Shown here: positions 48,669 to 59,830 of the stretch, one piece after another
Numbering within the stretch: the stretch's first letter is position 1
Layout of the letters: every line of letters starts with the position of its first letter
NCBI RefSeq assembly: GCF_963678635.1
Contig: NC_087069.1
Location: 25,472,303-25,536,302 of the forward strand
Source: Symsagittifera roscoffensis
Lineage: Eukaryota > Xenacoelomorpha > Acoela > Convolutidae
Direction: 5' to 3'
DNA: 64,000 nt
The notes under the pieces: generated by a model
Told to the model about the DNA's origin: nothing
The model's database searches: none
What the model saw: the letters and a program-made list of their open reading frames with translations, nothing else
Program-made: the position numbers and the translations under genes

Positions 48669-49079
48669 CAGAGGCGGATTTAGGGGGGGGGGGGCGTCCG
48701 CCCCCCCCCCCCCCCCCCTCAGGGATTCGACCCCCTGCCGACACAAAGGGTCCCCCTTTGATACTTTTTCAGAAATCCATTTTTGGCCGACCGACCCTAA
48801 AATTTTTCTAAAGGCGCCTTCGGCGCTAAGATATACTAACTTTCAGGGGGAGCGCGCGCCAAAAAAACGCGATTTTTTTGTCAAAATTTTTCAAAACGTG
48901 CCCAAAAACGGCTTTTTTGACTGTTTTTCCAAAAATTTTAAAATAGGGGCAAATCAGTGCTTTGGGAGAGCTCAAAAAATCTATTTGGTCGACCTAAAAA
49001 AAAAAAAGGTCGTCAAAATTTTCGATTTTTTTTTGAAAATCCGCCCCCCCCCCTCGAGAAAATCCTAGATCCGCCCCTG
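48669..49079. mobile_element. hAT-like MITE family M4, intact, 8-bp TSD
   Basis: The terminal repeats CAGAGGCGGATTTAGG and (minus) CAGGGGCGGATCTAGGATTT bound a 411-bp non-coding element. It is flanked by a perfect 8-bp direct repeat, GGTGTTCG, at 48661-48668 and 49080-49087. An 8-bp duplication with CAG-starting ends is diagnostic of the hAT superfamily. The left arm contains G12 followed by CGTCCG and then a C18 tract, a potential strong G/C hairpin. Because TSD and ends are clean, it is a fairly recent insertion. Confidence 0.85.
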
Positions 49080-49425
49080 GGTGTTCGATTTAAGAAGATT
49101 AATCATCTCCTATACAAATTGATACGTTTAGCATATAGACGGAAAATATATCGAGGAAAAAAACACCACGAGCACAAGTAGTCGGTCACTTTCTTAACTG
49201 AGCAAAACCGCTGTAATCAATGAAGTTATTCAGTCCCGAACAAATAAGCCCACGAAAAAATTACTCACAGGAGTATCTCAACCTGGACTATGATCAGGAT
49301 TGAACAGGAAAATTTAGTGCCAATCTAAATGAATTAGTACCTTGATTTGGAATGAACGAGACTTAAGTGGCTCAAAAAGAGTTGTTTTTCAGTTTCTCAG
49401 ATTTTATGGAAGTCTCTCTTGGTGG

Positions 49426-49758
49426 AGGGACCGAATGATGGTAATTTATTTTTAGTCAATTTTAGCCAATCAGACTTAAATATTCAAAAATCTCAAAAAT
49501 AGCAATTCAATCCGTAAAAATTAATATCGATCGATAAGAAAATAATCAGATGACTGAACTTTCAATTATCGCGAAACTGAAATCGGTTATGCAAAAAACG
49601 TTAACCCGATTTTGCGAACAAAATTTTTTTCTTGATTAGCTGCACCTTTGCTGCTATAATTTTCTGTTACGTGTTTTCGGTTTCGTGCAAAATTCATTCA
49701 GCCAATAAAAACGTCTAACGATTCTGATTGGTTTAAAGTTTTTCATCATTCGGTCCCT
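49426..49758. mobile_element. MITE family M3, 333 bp
   Basis: Perfect 15-bp terminal inverted repeats AGGGACCGAATGATG (49426-49440 and inverted at 49744-49758) enclose non-coding AT-rich sequence. A decayed relative lies at 19286-19629. A target duplication was not evident. Confidence 0.75.
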
Positions 49759-49759
49759 A

Positions 49760-50640
49760 TCATTTGTGTTAAATTTACCAGCTACATGTTGCAAACACTT
49801 GTTGATAGATTTACAAAATACCTAAAAATTTACAAAATACCTGGAGAAGTAATCAAAGAGCATTTCAGCCCACCCAGTGGTAAACCCTGAAAAAAAATAG
49901 AGAAGAGATGATCAAGTTTAACAAATTAATAAATTTTGAAAACATCAACATGTGAACCTTCTGATGGTCTAAGCATACAAACAAATGTAAACCTTTGGAG
50001 CTATTTCAGAAAATAAATATTACCAACTGTTTAGATGTCAAAAAATACCAGATCATTTAAATGATTTTAGTCAGCTCAAAAAGAGCTCATCGAGGAAGAA
50101 AACTGTAGCATCCTTTTTTACGATTATTTGCTATAATGAATAAACATTTTCGTGAGCACAGAAAAACGGTTCCGAAGTAGTTGTCTGAAAAATTATAGCC
50201 AACAGAAGCTTGAAAAGTGCAAAAGAACAAGAAATCCGAAAAAAAAATTGATTCGAAACATAGCCAATAGGCAGCTGGAAAAGAGTCAATGAATGCAAGT
50301 CAACAGAAAACACAGCCAAAAGACAGTTGCAAAAGAACCAATAATACTAAAAAAAACACTGACTTGTTTTCTAAAAAATTTCAACTCTTTCTGAAAAAAT
50401 CTCAAATCTCAAGATGCTCTTTGAACTTCTGGAGCAACTTATCAATAATACATTTTTGATAAAATTCACCCAATTTGAGAAAATGGCTAAAAAGGTAATT
50501 TTTTTTGTTTCGCAGAGAAATCTGAAAACTAAATCATCACGACCTATAGACGAGTCTGAAGCTACAATCATCGACTTAAAAAAATTTCAAAAACTGAAAC
50601 TGATTGAACTTTCGAAAAAATAAATATTTGAAATGAAGCT
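49760..50640. other. intergenic
   Basis: No gene recognised. A 69-codon + frame (50414-50623) is overlapped by a 66-codon minus frame (50371-50571). Neither shows family features. Confidence 0.35.
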
Positions 50641-52424
50641 CTTCCCGGTTAAAAACGGTGAGTTTTCAAGAGGTAAGGGAAATCTAAAATGAGTTTAAAA
50701 TGGATCAGCGTGTAACGCACCTCCATTGCTTCGAAATTTCAACAACTCATAAAACAGCAATTATTGGAAAAAAACATCTGCATCTTTCAAATGTGTTTGA
50801 CAGCACCAAATTACAGGCCTGGTAAATTCAAGTTTTTTTTAATTCAAATTTTGAAAAACCATAATTTTTTATATCTAAGTATATAATGAATTAAGAAACT
50901 TTACATCTCGGAAACTAAAAGCAATTGAGCAGTCGCAACCGGACGCAAGATTTGCACCTCCTGAGAGTTCTCTGATAGCCCCCATTTACAGGGTTTGGAA
51001 TTTCAAATTTTGAAAAACGTCTAAATTTAAATTTTCTGAACATTTTTTGAAATCACAAAAAACGTCAGATCTGGAAAACTACAAAGCTTTGGGGAATCAT
51101 ATTCATAGGCAAGATTCGCAACCCCTAGGAGTACTCTAACAGCCTCCTAACTAAAGGGTTGGAATTTCAATTTTTCAGAAATAATCTAAATTTAAGTTTT
51201 CTGAAAAAGTTTTAAAAAACGTCATATCTCAGAAATTTCAAGGATTTGAGCAGTCATATTAGGAGGCAAAATTAGCAATTCCTGAGACTAAAAAGAAAAA
51301 CCCTCACTGTAGAGATGGGAACTTTAAATTTTGAAAAATTGAAAAAATTATAACATGACATCTCGGAAACTAAGAGCATTTGAGCAGTCGCACTTGAGTG
51401 CAAGATTTGCATTTTGGAAATCCTGAGAGTACCTTCACAGTACCCAACTTCAAGGTTGGGATTTTCACTTCTGTAGATTTTTTTGAAATCTAAGATTTCT
51501 GAAAAATTGAAATGAAATCATAAAACTCGTCATATTTCCAAAAACACAAGGATTTGAGCAGCCATATTTGGAGTCAAGATTCGTGAGCCTTGAGATTACT
51601 CTGAAGGCACTCAATTACAGGGCTTAGAATTTCAAATTTAGTAAATTTTTTGGTAATTTGAGTTTTTTAAAATTTTTGAAAAATTATCAAAATCGTCGTA
51701 TCTCATACACTATACGAACTTGGGCATTCATAACTGAAGAACAAATTTTCGATCAATGGGGGAATCCTGACAGCATCCCACTATTGGGCTGCTTAATTTA
51801 TTTTCGGTGAAATAAACACGGAATTGAAATTGAAAAACTAAAAAAATCTTAACCATTGCAATATGCGATATAGCTTAAACGTGAAAAAATTCTTTCGTTA
51901 TACATGTAAAAATAATAAGTTGAAAAAGATAGTGAAGGACGCATTTAAATATATAATAATACATAGATTTTGAACATTGTAAAAGGAGAAGTTGCACGTC
52001 GAAAACATGGAAAACTTCAGAGCGCTTAAGATTTAAAATGTGAAAACATAAGCAACTGGCATTTGGAAAAGAGTAATGATCGCAAGGAAACTAAAAAAAA
52101 ATGACTTGTATTTTTGACAAGTCACTTTTTTTCAAAACAAAACTGACTTGTAAAAAAACAGCAAAACCTATATCTCGAAAAAATCAAGGATTTGAGCAGT
52201 CATAATAGGAGGCAAAATTAGCAATTCCTGAGAGTAAAAAGAAAAATCCTCACTGTAGAGATGGGAACTTCAAATTTTGAAAAATTGAAAAAAAAATATA
52301 ACGTGACATCTCGGAAACTAAGAGCATTTGAGCAGTCGCACTTGAGCGCAAGATTTGCAATTTGGAACTCCTGAGAGTACCTTCACAGTACCTAACAACA
52401 AGGTTGGGAATTTCACTTCTGTAG
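50640..52424 (+). repeat. degenerate tandem repeat, ~150-180-bp unit
   Basis: About ten imperfect units. Each has a phrase like ATCTCGGAAACTAARAGCAT, then TTGAGCAGTC, then GCAAGATTTGCA, then CTCCTGAGAGT, then ACTCTGACAGC, then AGGGTTGGGAATTTCAAATT. Units begin near 50700, 50905, 51069, 51229, 51355, 51536, 51700, 52180 and 52310. The same unit recurs at 61.86-62.45 kb. No ORF is conserved across units, so it looks like satellite-type DNA. Confidence 0.65.
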
Positions 52425-53626
52425 ATGTTTTTAAAAATGTGAAAACATAGGCAACTGGCATTTGGAAAAGAGTAATGATCGCAAGGAAACTGAAAAAAAA
52501 CTGACTTGTATTTTTTACAAGTCACTTTTTTTTCAAAAAAAGCTGAATTGTAAAAAAACAGCAGGACCTATATAAGAGTGCTCACTACGTTCATTACTCT
52601 TGAAAAACTTTTCAAAATAAAAAAAATATCCGGCCTATGGGATTCTGACTGTCCTCCAGAGTCTGACTATTGCCTCACAACTACGCCAACCCCACCTACT
52701 TTTCTTTCAAACACCAGTCACTAATCCAATAAAATGTAAGAAAATGTAAAAAACCGAACTCGAACATACGTTAGTTTGTAATTTTTTGGAAAAAAAATCA
52801 CTTTCTTGCCTTGCGGCTGTTAGAATATTAAGCATCATTTCAAATTTGGTACAGTTGTTTTCTAAACTCTAAATTGATGCTTTCTAAACTCGAAAATAAT
52901 TAAAGTTTCTAAACTCTAAATTGATACTTGACAAATATTTTCTCAATCAAACGATTCCACTTCGAATAAAAAACGCAATTCAATTGATCAAAAGCTGTGA
53001 GTTACTGAACATGGTGAAATATTCCAAAGTTTTCACTTCTGAAATTTACTCTTGGTTGCATCAAAATCTGCCTTCGTTAACACATATCCCCAATGCTGCA
53101 AGACCTGCCGCACAACTGGTGATATCGAAGGATCGTCAAAGTTTTTTCCTGATTTGGCAATTTTACTGATTAGATTATTCTTCCAACGACCTCTGGGACC
53201 GGTGCTTTTCATCCATCGCCCAACTGGTCGCTCATCGTCATCACATCGGCGACCTTGGTAGAACCGACAATACCACTGAAACCATCCGTAAGGATCACAA
53301 GCTCGCATCCATCCGCTGCTTTCCCACATTTCAAGCGATCCTCCGCATTTTACTTTATACTTATTAACATTTTCATCATAGTGAGGACTAGCCACATGCT
53401 TCTTTATAGTTAAGCCTTCCAGCCAGTCATCGGGTAACTCTTTCCAGACTTCGTCATTATAATGCTGTTTAGTTACACTTGAGTAGATAGGTCGAAAATA
53501 AGTCCCACCAAAACTTCCCAGTTGAAGCACCTCTTTCGGCGTTAAATTTGGCCGAAAGTCCGGGAAATCGTCGAATATTAAGACACCGTTGCTCAATCTA
53601 TCGGGTGATTTATCTGCTACTTTTTT
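52425..53626. repeat. 1.2-kb segmental tandem duplication, left unit
   Basis: 52425-53626 is repeated at 53630-54831, an offset of 1205 bp with AAA at the junction. The only differences noticed by eye are G/T at 53228 versus 54433 and one base near 52793 versus 53998. The unit contains the end of the ~150-180-bp repeat array, a spacer, and most of a gene lying on the minus strand. Confidence 0.9.
53033..53626 (-). pseudogene. 5'-truncated copy of the GSFGGTYF-family gene
   Basis: The duplication ends after the codons for KKVADKSPDR. This copy therefore lacks the first ~30-40 codons and its ATG; reading upstream reaches a stop within a few codons. Otherwise it matches the intact gene at 54238-54888, except that Pro replaces Gln in DDER(P/Q)VGRW. 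The frame remains fully open to the TGA, so the duplication must be recent. It could be expressed only from a new start, such as the TTG before SNGVLIF or an internal ATG. Confidence 0.75.
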
Positions 53627-53629
53627 AAA

Positions 53630-54831
53630 ATGTTTTTAAAAATGTGAAAACATAGGCAACTGGCATTTGGAAAAGAGTAATGATCGCAAGGAAACTGAAA
53701 AAAAACTGACTTGTATTTTTTACAAGTCACTTTTTTTTCAAAAAAAGCTGAATTGTAAAAAAACAGCAGGACCTATATAAGAGTGCTCACTACGTTCATT
53801 ACTCTTGAAAAACTTTTCAAAATAAAAAAAATATCCGGCCTATGGGATTCTGACTGTCCTCCAGAGTCTGACTATTGCCTCACAACTACGCCAACCCCAC
53901 CTACTTTTCTTTCAAACACCAGTCACTAATCCAATAAAATGTAAGAAAATGTAAAAAACCGAACTCGAACATACGTTAGTTTGTAATTTTTTAGAAAAAA
54001 AATCACTTTCTTGCCTTGCGGCTGTTAGAATATTAAGCATCATTTCAAATTTGGTACAGTTGTTTTCTAAACTCTAAATTGATGCTTTCTAAACTCGAAA
54101 ATAATTAAAGTTTCTAAACTCTAAATTGATACTTGACAAATATTTTCTCAATCAAACGATTCCACTTCGAATAAAAAACGCAATTCAATTGATCAAAAGC
54201 TGTGAGTTACTGAACATGGTGAAATATTCCAAAGTTTTCACTTCTGAAATTTACTCTTGGTTGCATCAAAATCTGCCTTCGTTAACACATATCCCCAATG
54301 CTGCAAGACCTGCCGCACAACTGGTGATATCGAAGGATCGTCAAAGTTTTTTCCTGATTTGGCAATTTTACTGATTAGATTATTCTTCCAACGACCTCTG
54401 GGACCGGTGCTTTTCATCCATCGCCCAACTTGTCGCTCATCGTCATCACATCGGCGACCTTGGTAGAACCGACAATACCACTGAAACCATCCGTAAGGAT
54501 CACAAGCTCGCATCCATCCGCTGCTTTCCCACATTTCAAGCGATCCTCCGCATTTTACTTTATACTTATTAACATTTTCATCATAGTGAGGACTAGCCAC
54601 ATGCTTCTTTATAGTTAAGCCTTCCAGCCAGTCATCGGGTAACTCTTTCCAGACTTCGTCATTATAATGCTGTTTAGTTACACTTGAGTAGATAGGTCGA
54701 AAATAAGTCCCACCAAAACTTCCCAGTTGAAGCACCTCTTTCGGCGTTAAATTTGGCCGAAAGTCCGGGAAATCGTCGAATATTAAGACACCGTTGCTCA
54801 ATCTATCGGGTGATTTATCTGCTACTTTTTT
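53630..54831. repeat. 1.2-kb segmental tandem duplication, right unit
   Basis: Right unit of the duplication. The sequence continues past 54831 into the gene's true 5' end, so this unit is the parental one. Confidence 0.9.
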
Positions 54832-54888
54832 CTTCGAGGGTGATGCATGAGAACTTTCAGCACTACTGGAGGGCCTTTTCCGAGACAT
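54238..54888 (-). CDS. conserved intronless protein of unknown function (GSFGGTYF / DPYGWFQWYCRF type)
   Basis: Minus frame of 227 codons from an ATG at 54921. I prefer the second ATG at 54888, which gives 216 residues starting MSRKRPSSSAESSHASPSKK, because the extra 11 residues are hydrophobic and less gene-like. Layout, numbered on the long form: a basic, Ser-rich, probably nuclear-targeting tail (1-40); FPDFRPNLTPKEVLQLGSFG running into GTYFRPI (51-77); a Trp-rich middle with NKYKVKCGGSLEMWESSGW (118-136); DPYGWFQWYCRFYQGRR with DDER (141-162); and SISPVVRQVLQHWGYVL (197-213). These blocks look like a conserved single-domain family that, from memory, also occurs in fungi and algae; its function is unknown to me. 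There are no introns. The left-hand duplicate is truncated. Confidence 0.75.
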   Translation of the reverse strand: MSRKRPSSSAESSHASPSKKKVADKSPDRLSNGVLIFDDFPDFRPNLTPKEVLQLGSFGGTYFRPIYSSVTKQHYNDEVWKELPDDWLEGLTIKKHVASPHYDENVNKYKVKCGGSLEMWESSGWMRACDPYGWFQWYCRFYQGRRCDDDERQVGRWMKSTGPRGRWKNNLISKIAKSGKNFDDPSISPVVRQVLQHWGYVLTKADFDATKSKFQK

Positions 54889-54921
54889 TGAAAGCAGCAA
54901 ACTGAATCTAAAAAGACGCAT

Positions 54922-57920
54922 CTATAATATTTTGGACAGCATCTATCTAAGCCGATTTAAATTTAAAAGAATATTTGCCCAATATTTGACAAGACGGGGG
55001 CTGAATACTTTTACAGAGAGGCGAAGTGGAGCTCCGCACTATTTACAATATATCAGTCCTAAAAAATTGAACATAATCAAAAACTCTTAGAACACTAGAA
55101 CCAAAAGGAAAGTCTTTCCAAGCATGGACATAAAATTTTCGCTAAATATGCAGACTCAGTCGTTTCAACTTATACGTAACAATCGGAACTCCATAATAAA
55201 ATGAAGTTACACCACTCGTCCTTCATCATCATATAAAAAGTCAAAAAAAAACATTGTACTTTATAAATCAGGGAAAGAACAATTAAGTAAGAGAAACAAT
55301 AAGGATAGATTATAACATACACAAAAAATGCTTACACAAAAGGGCTTACAAACAAAAAAAGCTGAAAATTTGTTCTGAGTTGCTTGCTTGGGAAACCCTG
55401 TACTAGGGCCGGCTGCACCCTGAGCCTCAAAACCTAGCGGTTGAAAAAGATACAAATGAGCCAGTGCATTTTCTACGAAGGGCTATGGCGTTTATAACCA
55501 GTACATCGATTGCACAAGAGCTGACTGTAAACAGCTGAAGGGACGAGCGTCAAACCACCTAGTCACATCTGATATGTCCCGTGAATTGTCGTGGCTCTAA
55601 AACAAGGATTGTGAGTGGGACCAAATTTTGCTTTATAATGGCACTCAAAAAAGAATTCCTGCAATTTTCACAACAATTTTAGAATATCTGGAGATTCTCA
55701 CTGAAATATGCCACGCGACCTATCTTCATAGACATACTTTCCGCGCACGCCTTTGTTTTTTGCATTTTATTTAGCTTAGGAGCCCTATTGCAATTCTGAG
55801 TTTATGGTTTGTTAATCTCAATTTCAACATTTTGCACGATATTACTTTTAACCATTGCAAAACCAACTTATTTTGGCGAGTGTTTCTTTAATTTCATCAA
55901 TAGGATCAAGTTACAAGGCCATACTTCAAAATTTGCAGAATCAAACCAAAGTTTCTAAGCATCAGTTTATGTTCCAAATCAATAATTTTGCTTAAAACGT
56001 TTTCGGCTCCTACTGTTGTGGCTCAAAAGCGGGTAAACCTAGTAGACGAAGGTAAGAAACCATTGGCTGCCGGGAGGGCTACTTAAAAAATCTACATAAA
56101 TTTCATTTTTACAATGTTTAATTTGAAAACGAGTTTATAAGTGATCATTCAAACCGTTCCAAAAAATCTTTTAGCAAAGGGACTTATACATGTTTAAAAA
56201 ATGTTTTGGCACCATTTTTTTAGCCCAAAGACCGGATTACAAAACAACAAGAAACACATGTACTGTAAATAAAAATGACATTACGTACTGAAATCTGTGA
56301 AAAATGTTATGTACATTTCATTCTTTCAAGGAGAAAAACAATCTTGTACTCAGTTTGAATACACTTGCACTCAAACTTGAATTATATACTATATTATTGA
56401 TCATGATTAATCCTTACTCGATAGAAATTGATGACTCATCAACAACAAACATTGAAAAAATCAAAATATTAAATTTGATGATTTTAGTGATCCATAAATG
56501 GAAAAATTATTGAAAACCAATTTTGCTCATTCTTTCACGGTTAAAGATATACACACTGGGTGCTGATTAACATTTTGGACTCTTTTCAATATTATCACTA
56601 AATCATACAATCTATACTGTTTTGGATCTTTATATGTCGCACTAAAAACGAAGGTAGAAAAGTACGCGGGAAATTTGATGAATCTGATTCAAAGATTTTC
56701 AAATATTCAAATCAGAAAACGTTGCGTTTTGGGAAGTGCAGTCTGTCAAGAAACATGCTTTTTGGGAAGTGCAGACTGCTTTTTGGGAAGTGCAGACGGC
56801 GAACAAAAAAATTCACAGCAAAAACAAAAAAGCATAAGTTCAGATCAACCCCAATGACCCATCTTTTCATTTATGCTTCAATATGCACACTAAGAGAGAC
56901 ATAGAAGCCATTACAGGTCCCATTGAAAAAGTCTAATAGGTTCTAAAAAGCAAACCATTCGATTTTTATATTTATGCTTTCAAAGTATCATTCAAAAACA
57001 CAATGAGGTCAAAAATGTCTTTGCATGACATTGGTGAAAACACAGTTTTAAGTATATAAGAAACATGGTTAGAAAGAGACAGTATCACAGTATGGATATT
57101 TGACCTATGACGGATGTGATGTTTAAATATGCAAGACGAGCAGTCATAAAACGTGCTGGTGTTCAATAACTTGGTCATAACTTGGTAAAATGGCGCTTAA
57201 AATTGAGAGATGATTCAATTCAGTTGAATGAAGAAAAACAAGATTCAAGGTGAGTTGGAATTAAATCTAATTTTAAAGCTTCCGTTAAACGCAAGAAATG
57301 GTGATTAACTTGCGTTTTTAATTTTTAAGAACATTTTTGAGTTTCCAAAACAGTTAAAGCTCAATATCGATAATGCTATTTCGGTTTCTAACAAAATTAC
57401 ATTTTAGGTGCTTATAAAATTAATTACTTGAACAACACAATTAAAACAAATTGGAATCTGTTTTTATTCCATGTGAATTAAAAGCTTTTTTTCCCAAATG
57501 AGATGAGCCAGTGCATTGGCGAAACCACAGCCTCAAAAAAAACAAATATTAGTGAATTTTGTTTTGATTCACCGTATATAACAGATCTATTTGCGGCCCT
57601 TGTAGTTATTTATAAGCCTTGAATTGGAGAAAACCTGCTGAAGATAATTTTCTCCTCTCTCTTTTTTATTTATATTATATCAGGGTAAAGAGACAGAATA
57701 TGTTTTACTAACACTTTCAGCAACGTGCGAGAATCGAAAACAAATTTGTTCTTTATTATAAACCCACAAAAGCTGAAAATGGATTGGTTTCATTCAGATA
57801 GCTAGCAAAATTAAGGATTTAACTAGAGACGCTAACAGCTTACAGAATCAAAACTCGTGGAACCAGATTCAAACTATAATTTATTATTGGTTATAATTTA
57901 GATATTTTATCCCTATAAAA
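54922..57920. other. mostly unassigned flank
   Basis: No gene I can support. 55261-55455 on minus opens with LGFEAQGAAGPSTGFPK, a GC-richer stretch that may be the tail of a repeat ORF. GAGGCGAAGTGGAGCTCCGC near 55019 resembles GAGGTGACGCGGAGCTTCGC near 58662, suggesting a further shared repeat. The rest is AT-rich with chance frames. Confidence 0.3.
56724..56800 (+). repeat. short tandem repeat, three units of TTTTGGGAAGTGCAGAC
   Basis: TTTTGGGAAGTGCAG(A/T)CTG occurs three times at irregular 21- to 32-bp spacing. It overlaps two short + frames that are chance. Confidence 0.7.
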
Positions 57921-57924
57921 TATT

Positions 57925-58245
57925 AAAGACTAACCAATCACACTCCATCAAACTAACCCACTTATTTGTAAGTTCTGAAATTACTTGTAATTTCAGCACC
58001 AGAGTGATTTGAATTTAACTTACAACTTAGTTGCTTTCTCCAAGAGACCGAATCGCAACAAAACCAGTATACTCTAGATCTACTGACACTAAGAGATATA
58101 AGAGTAAGATTAAGATCGGTATTGACTAAAAAGCTGCACGAATCTATCCAGCCGAAAAAAAGATAGCGTGACGGGCAGACGGTGTACCCTATCTGAAATT
58201 ACTCTATGAGTTAGACCTAAGAACCCAACTCACTCGAGTAAATTT
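57925..58245 (+). repeat. conserved dispersed repeat R3, copy 3
   Basis: Collinear with copy 2 from CTAACCAATCACA through the hairpin GTTCTGAAATTACTTGTAAT with its TTCAGCAC partner, then CCAGTATACTCTAGATCTAC, then the GATAGCGTGACGGGCAGACG block, to CTCTATGAGTTAGA. One arm of the hairpin carries a single change relative to copy 2. Confidence 0.65.
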
Positions 58246-58249
58246 TCCA

Positions 58250-58985
58250 AAATTACCATTTTACCTCAAACAATCGATTGAATAAACAATCGTTAGACCG
58301 ATACACAAAATAACCAAAAAATACAATAAGAAACTGTTAGTCATAAAAAAATTAGAGAGATTAGGCTTCAAAACTTAAATTTTTACACAACCTGAATTAT
58401 ATTTAAGATTTTTTTCAAACGATTAAAATAAAGTTCAATAAGCCTATAACACATACGCCGTACATTTTTTTTTGAAATTTTAAAAATCAAACCCCGAGCT
58501 GTTTAATCGACCAAACAAAAGGACACGCAATGACCGTCAATTATAATAAGAATTGTTTCATCAAAAAAAAATCCATTCTTTGAAAATAAAGCCGACAATT
58601 AGGCAATCGAAAATCGATAACTCAACTTACTTTTTGTATTGATAAGAATCCAACTTCAACACAGAGGTGACGCGGAGCTTCGCACCACTTGCGATACAAC
58701 ACACTCATCAAAAAGCAGAAGAAAAGAATGAAAAAATTTTGAAAAAAAATTAGGTTAACCAAAACTTTCGTATGTTTCGATGAAGGAAACCTAGGTGCCA
58801 GGTAAAGCTTGTAGGTACGTGTTTGATATTTTTTAATTCGGCATACTGATGCGGGACAAAACTGTGATTTAAAAAATGGACTTTCCCAAAACCATAGCTG
58901 TTTCTCTACTAAATTAAGTGAGAAGTGAAAATTTTTGTGATTTTGGAATTTTCCCAAAGACAAAACCTTTCTCTGACAAAACATT
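58250..58985. other. unassigned
   Basis: A 120-codon minus frame (58622-58984) is Phe/Lys/Ser-rich without motifs. I treat it as non-coding. Confidence 0.3.
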
Positions 58986-58989
58986 AAGT

Positions 58990-59830
58990 AGCCGCTAATA
59001 GAGGAGAAATTTGCTCAACCGCTTCCCTCGATTGAAATTTTCATCTCAGATTTGATAGGTTAGTATTAAGGAAAATTAAAAAGTTCAAAAAACGGTCAAA
59101 GTTCAAAAACTTGACCCGTAAAATTTTCTCCTAAAAGCCGTCACTGTTTCTGCTTAAAGCAGATCGTGGCCAGCAGTGTAGAGAAAACTCCTGAAACCAG
59201 GTTTCTCGATAGTACAACTTAACATGAGATTTGGCACGGTAATTTTCGAGCTGAGTAAAAAAAATTCTTAGAAACTGTCAAAATTTCAACTTTCACTTGC
59301 TTGAAGGCCATTAATTGTTTCTAAACAATTGGGCGTTGCAAATTATAAAGGTAAGATTCGAACAGCTTCTTGTAAGGATTAAACCTATGATATCAGATTT
59401 GGCAGGATAGTTATTGAGAAAAGTCAGTCAACAAAACAAAAAAAAAAGAAAAACAAGAAAAAACAGTCAATAAATCAGAAAAATGGCCTTTCTGAGAACC
59501 ATGCTTTTAGTTTGTAAAAGAATCGACGTAGCCACTTATGCAGAAGAAATTCACTCAACCTGTAATTTCGATTGAACCAAAACACCCAGGTTTGGCAAGG
59601 TAGTTCTCAAAAAACAGTCGAAAAATCAAAATTTCAACTTTGCCTAGGGCCATATCTTTTTGTGCCAAAAGAATTTGGGCGAAGTCGCGTATGCAACGAA
59701 ACTTTCCACAATCTGCTCTTTGCATTGAACCCAAAAATGGAAGGGTATTTCCCCCACTATTGAGCTTCCCACTACCTGTTATCTCCATTGAACGCACAAC
59801 CTCAGGTTTGAGAGGTTACTTTGATAAAAA
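58990..59830 (+). repeat. degenerate tandem repeat, ~170-bp unit (second type)
   Basis: Units share GATTTGGCAsGrTAGTT, TCAAAATTTCAACTTT, a GGCCAT word, an AAAGAATTGGGCG-like word and TCGATTGAA. Unit starts are roughly 59070, 59230, 59400 and 59600. The array differs in sequence from the 50.6-kb array but is similar in style. Confidence 0.45.

Larger units (their letters stand above)
47530..49425 (+). repeat. dispersed repeat R1, copy B (~1.9 kb, carries MITEs)
   Basis: Collinear with 11.99-14.12 kb. It contains a 169-bp M2 MITE (48290-48458) and a 411-bp M4 MITE (48669-49079) that copy A lacks at the corresponding points. It lacks the 468-bp M2 and 53-bp M1 elements of copy A. Open frames in this stretch, including a 178-codon + frame at 48532-49068 that runs through the MITE poly-C, are chance. 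Confidence 0.65.

Noticed and set aside
48532-49068. 178-codon open frame on +
   Set aside because: It runs through the poly-G/poly-C arm and body of a non-coding hAT-like MITE; the proline and lysine runs come from homopolymers.
52921-53169. 82-codon + frame present identically in both duplicated units (also 54126-54374)
   Set aside because: It is largely antisense to the GSFGGTYF gene, and identity follows from the recent duplication, not selection.
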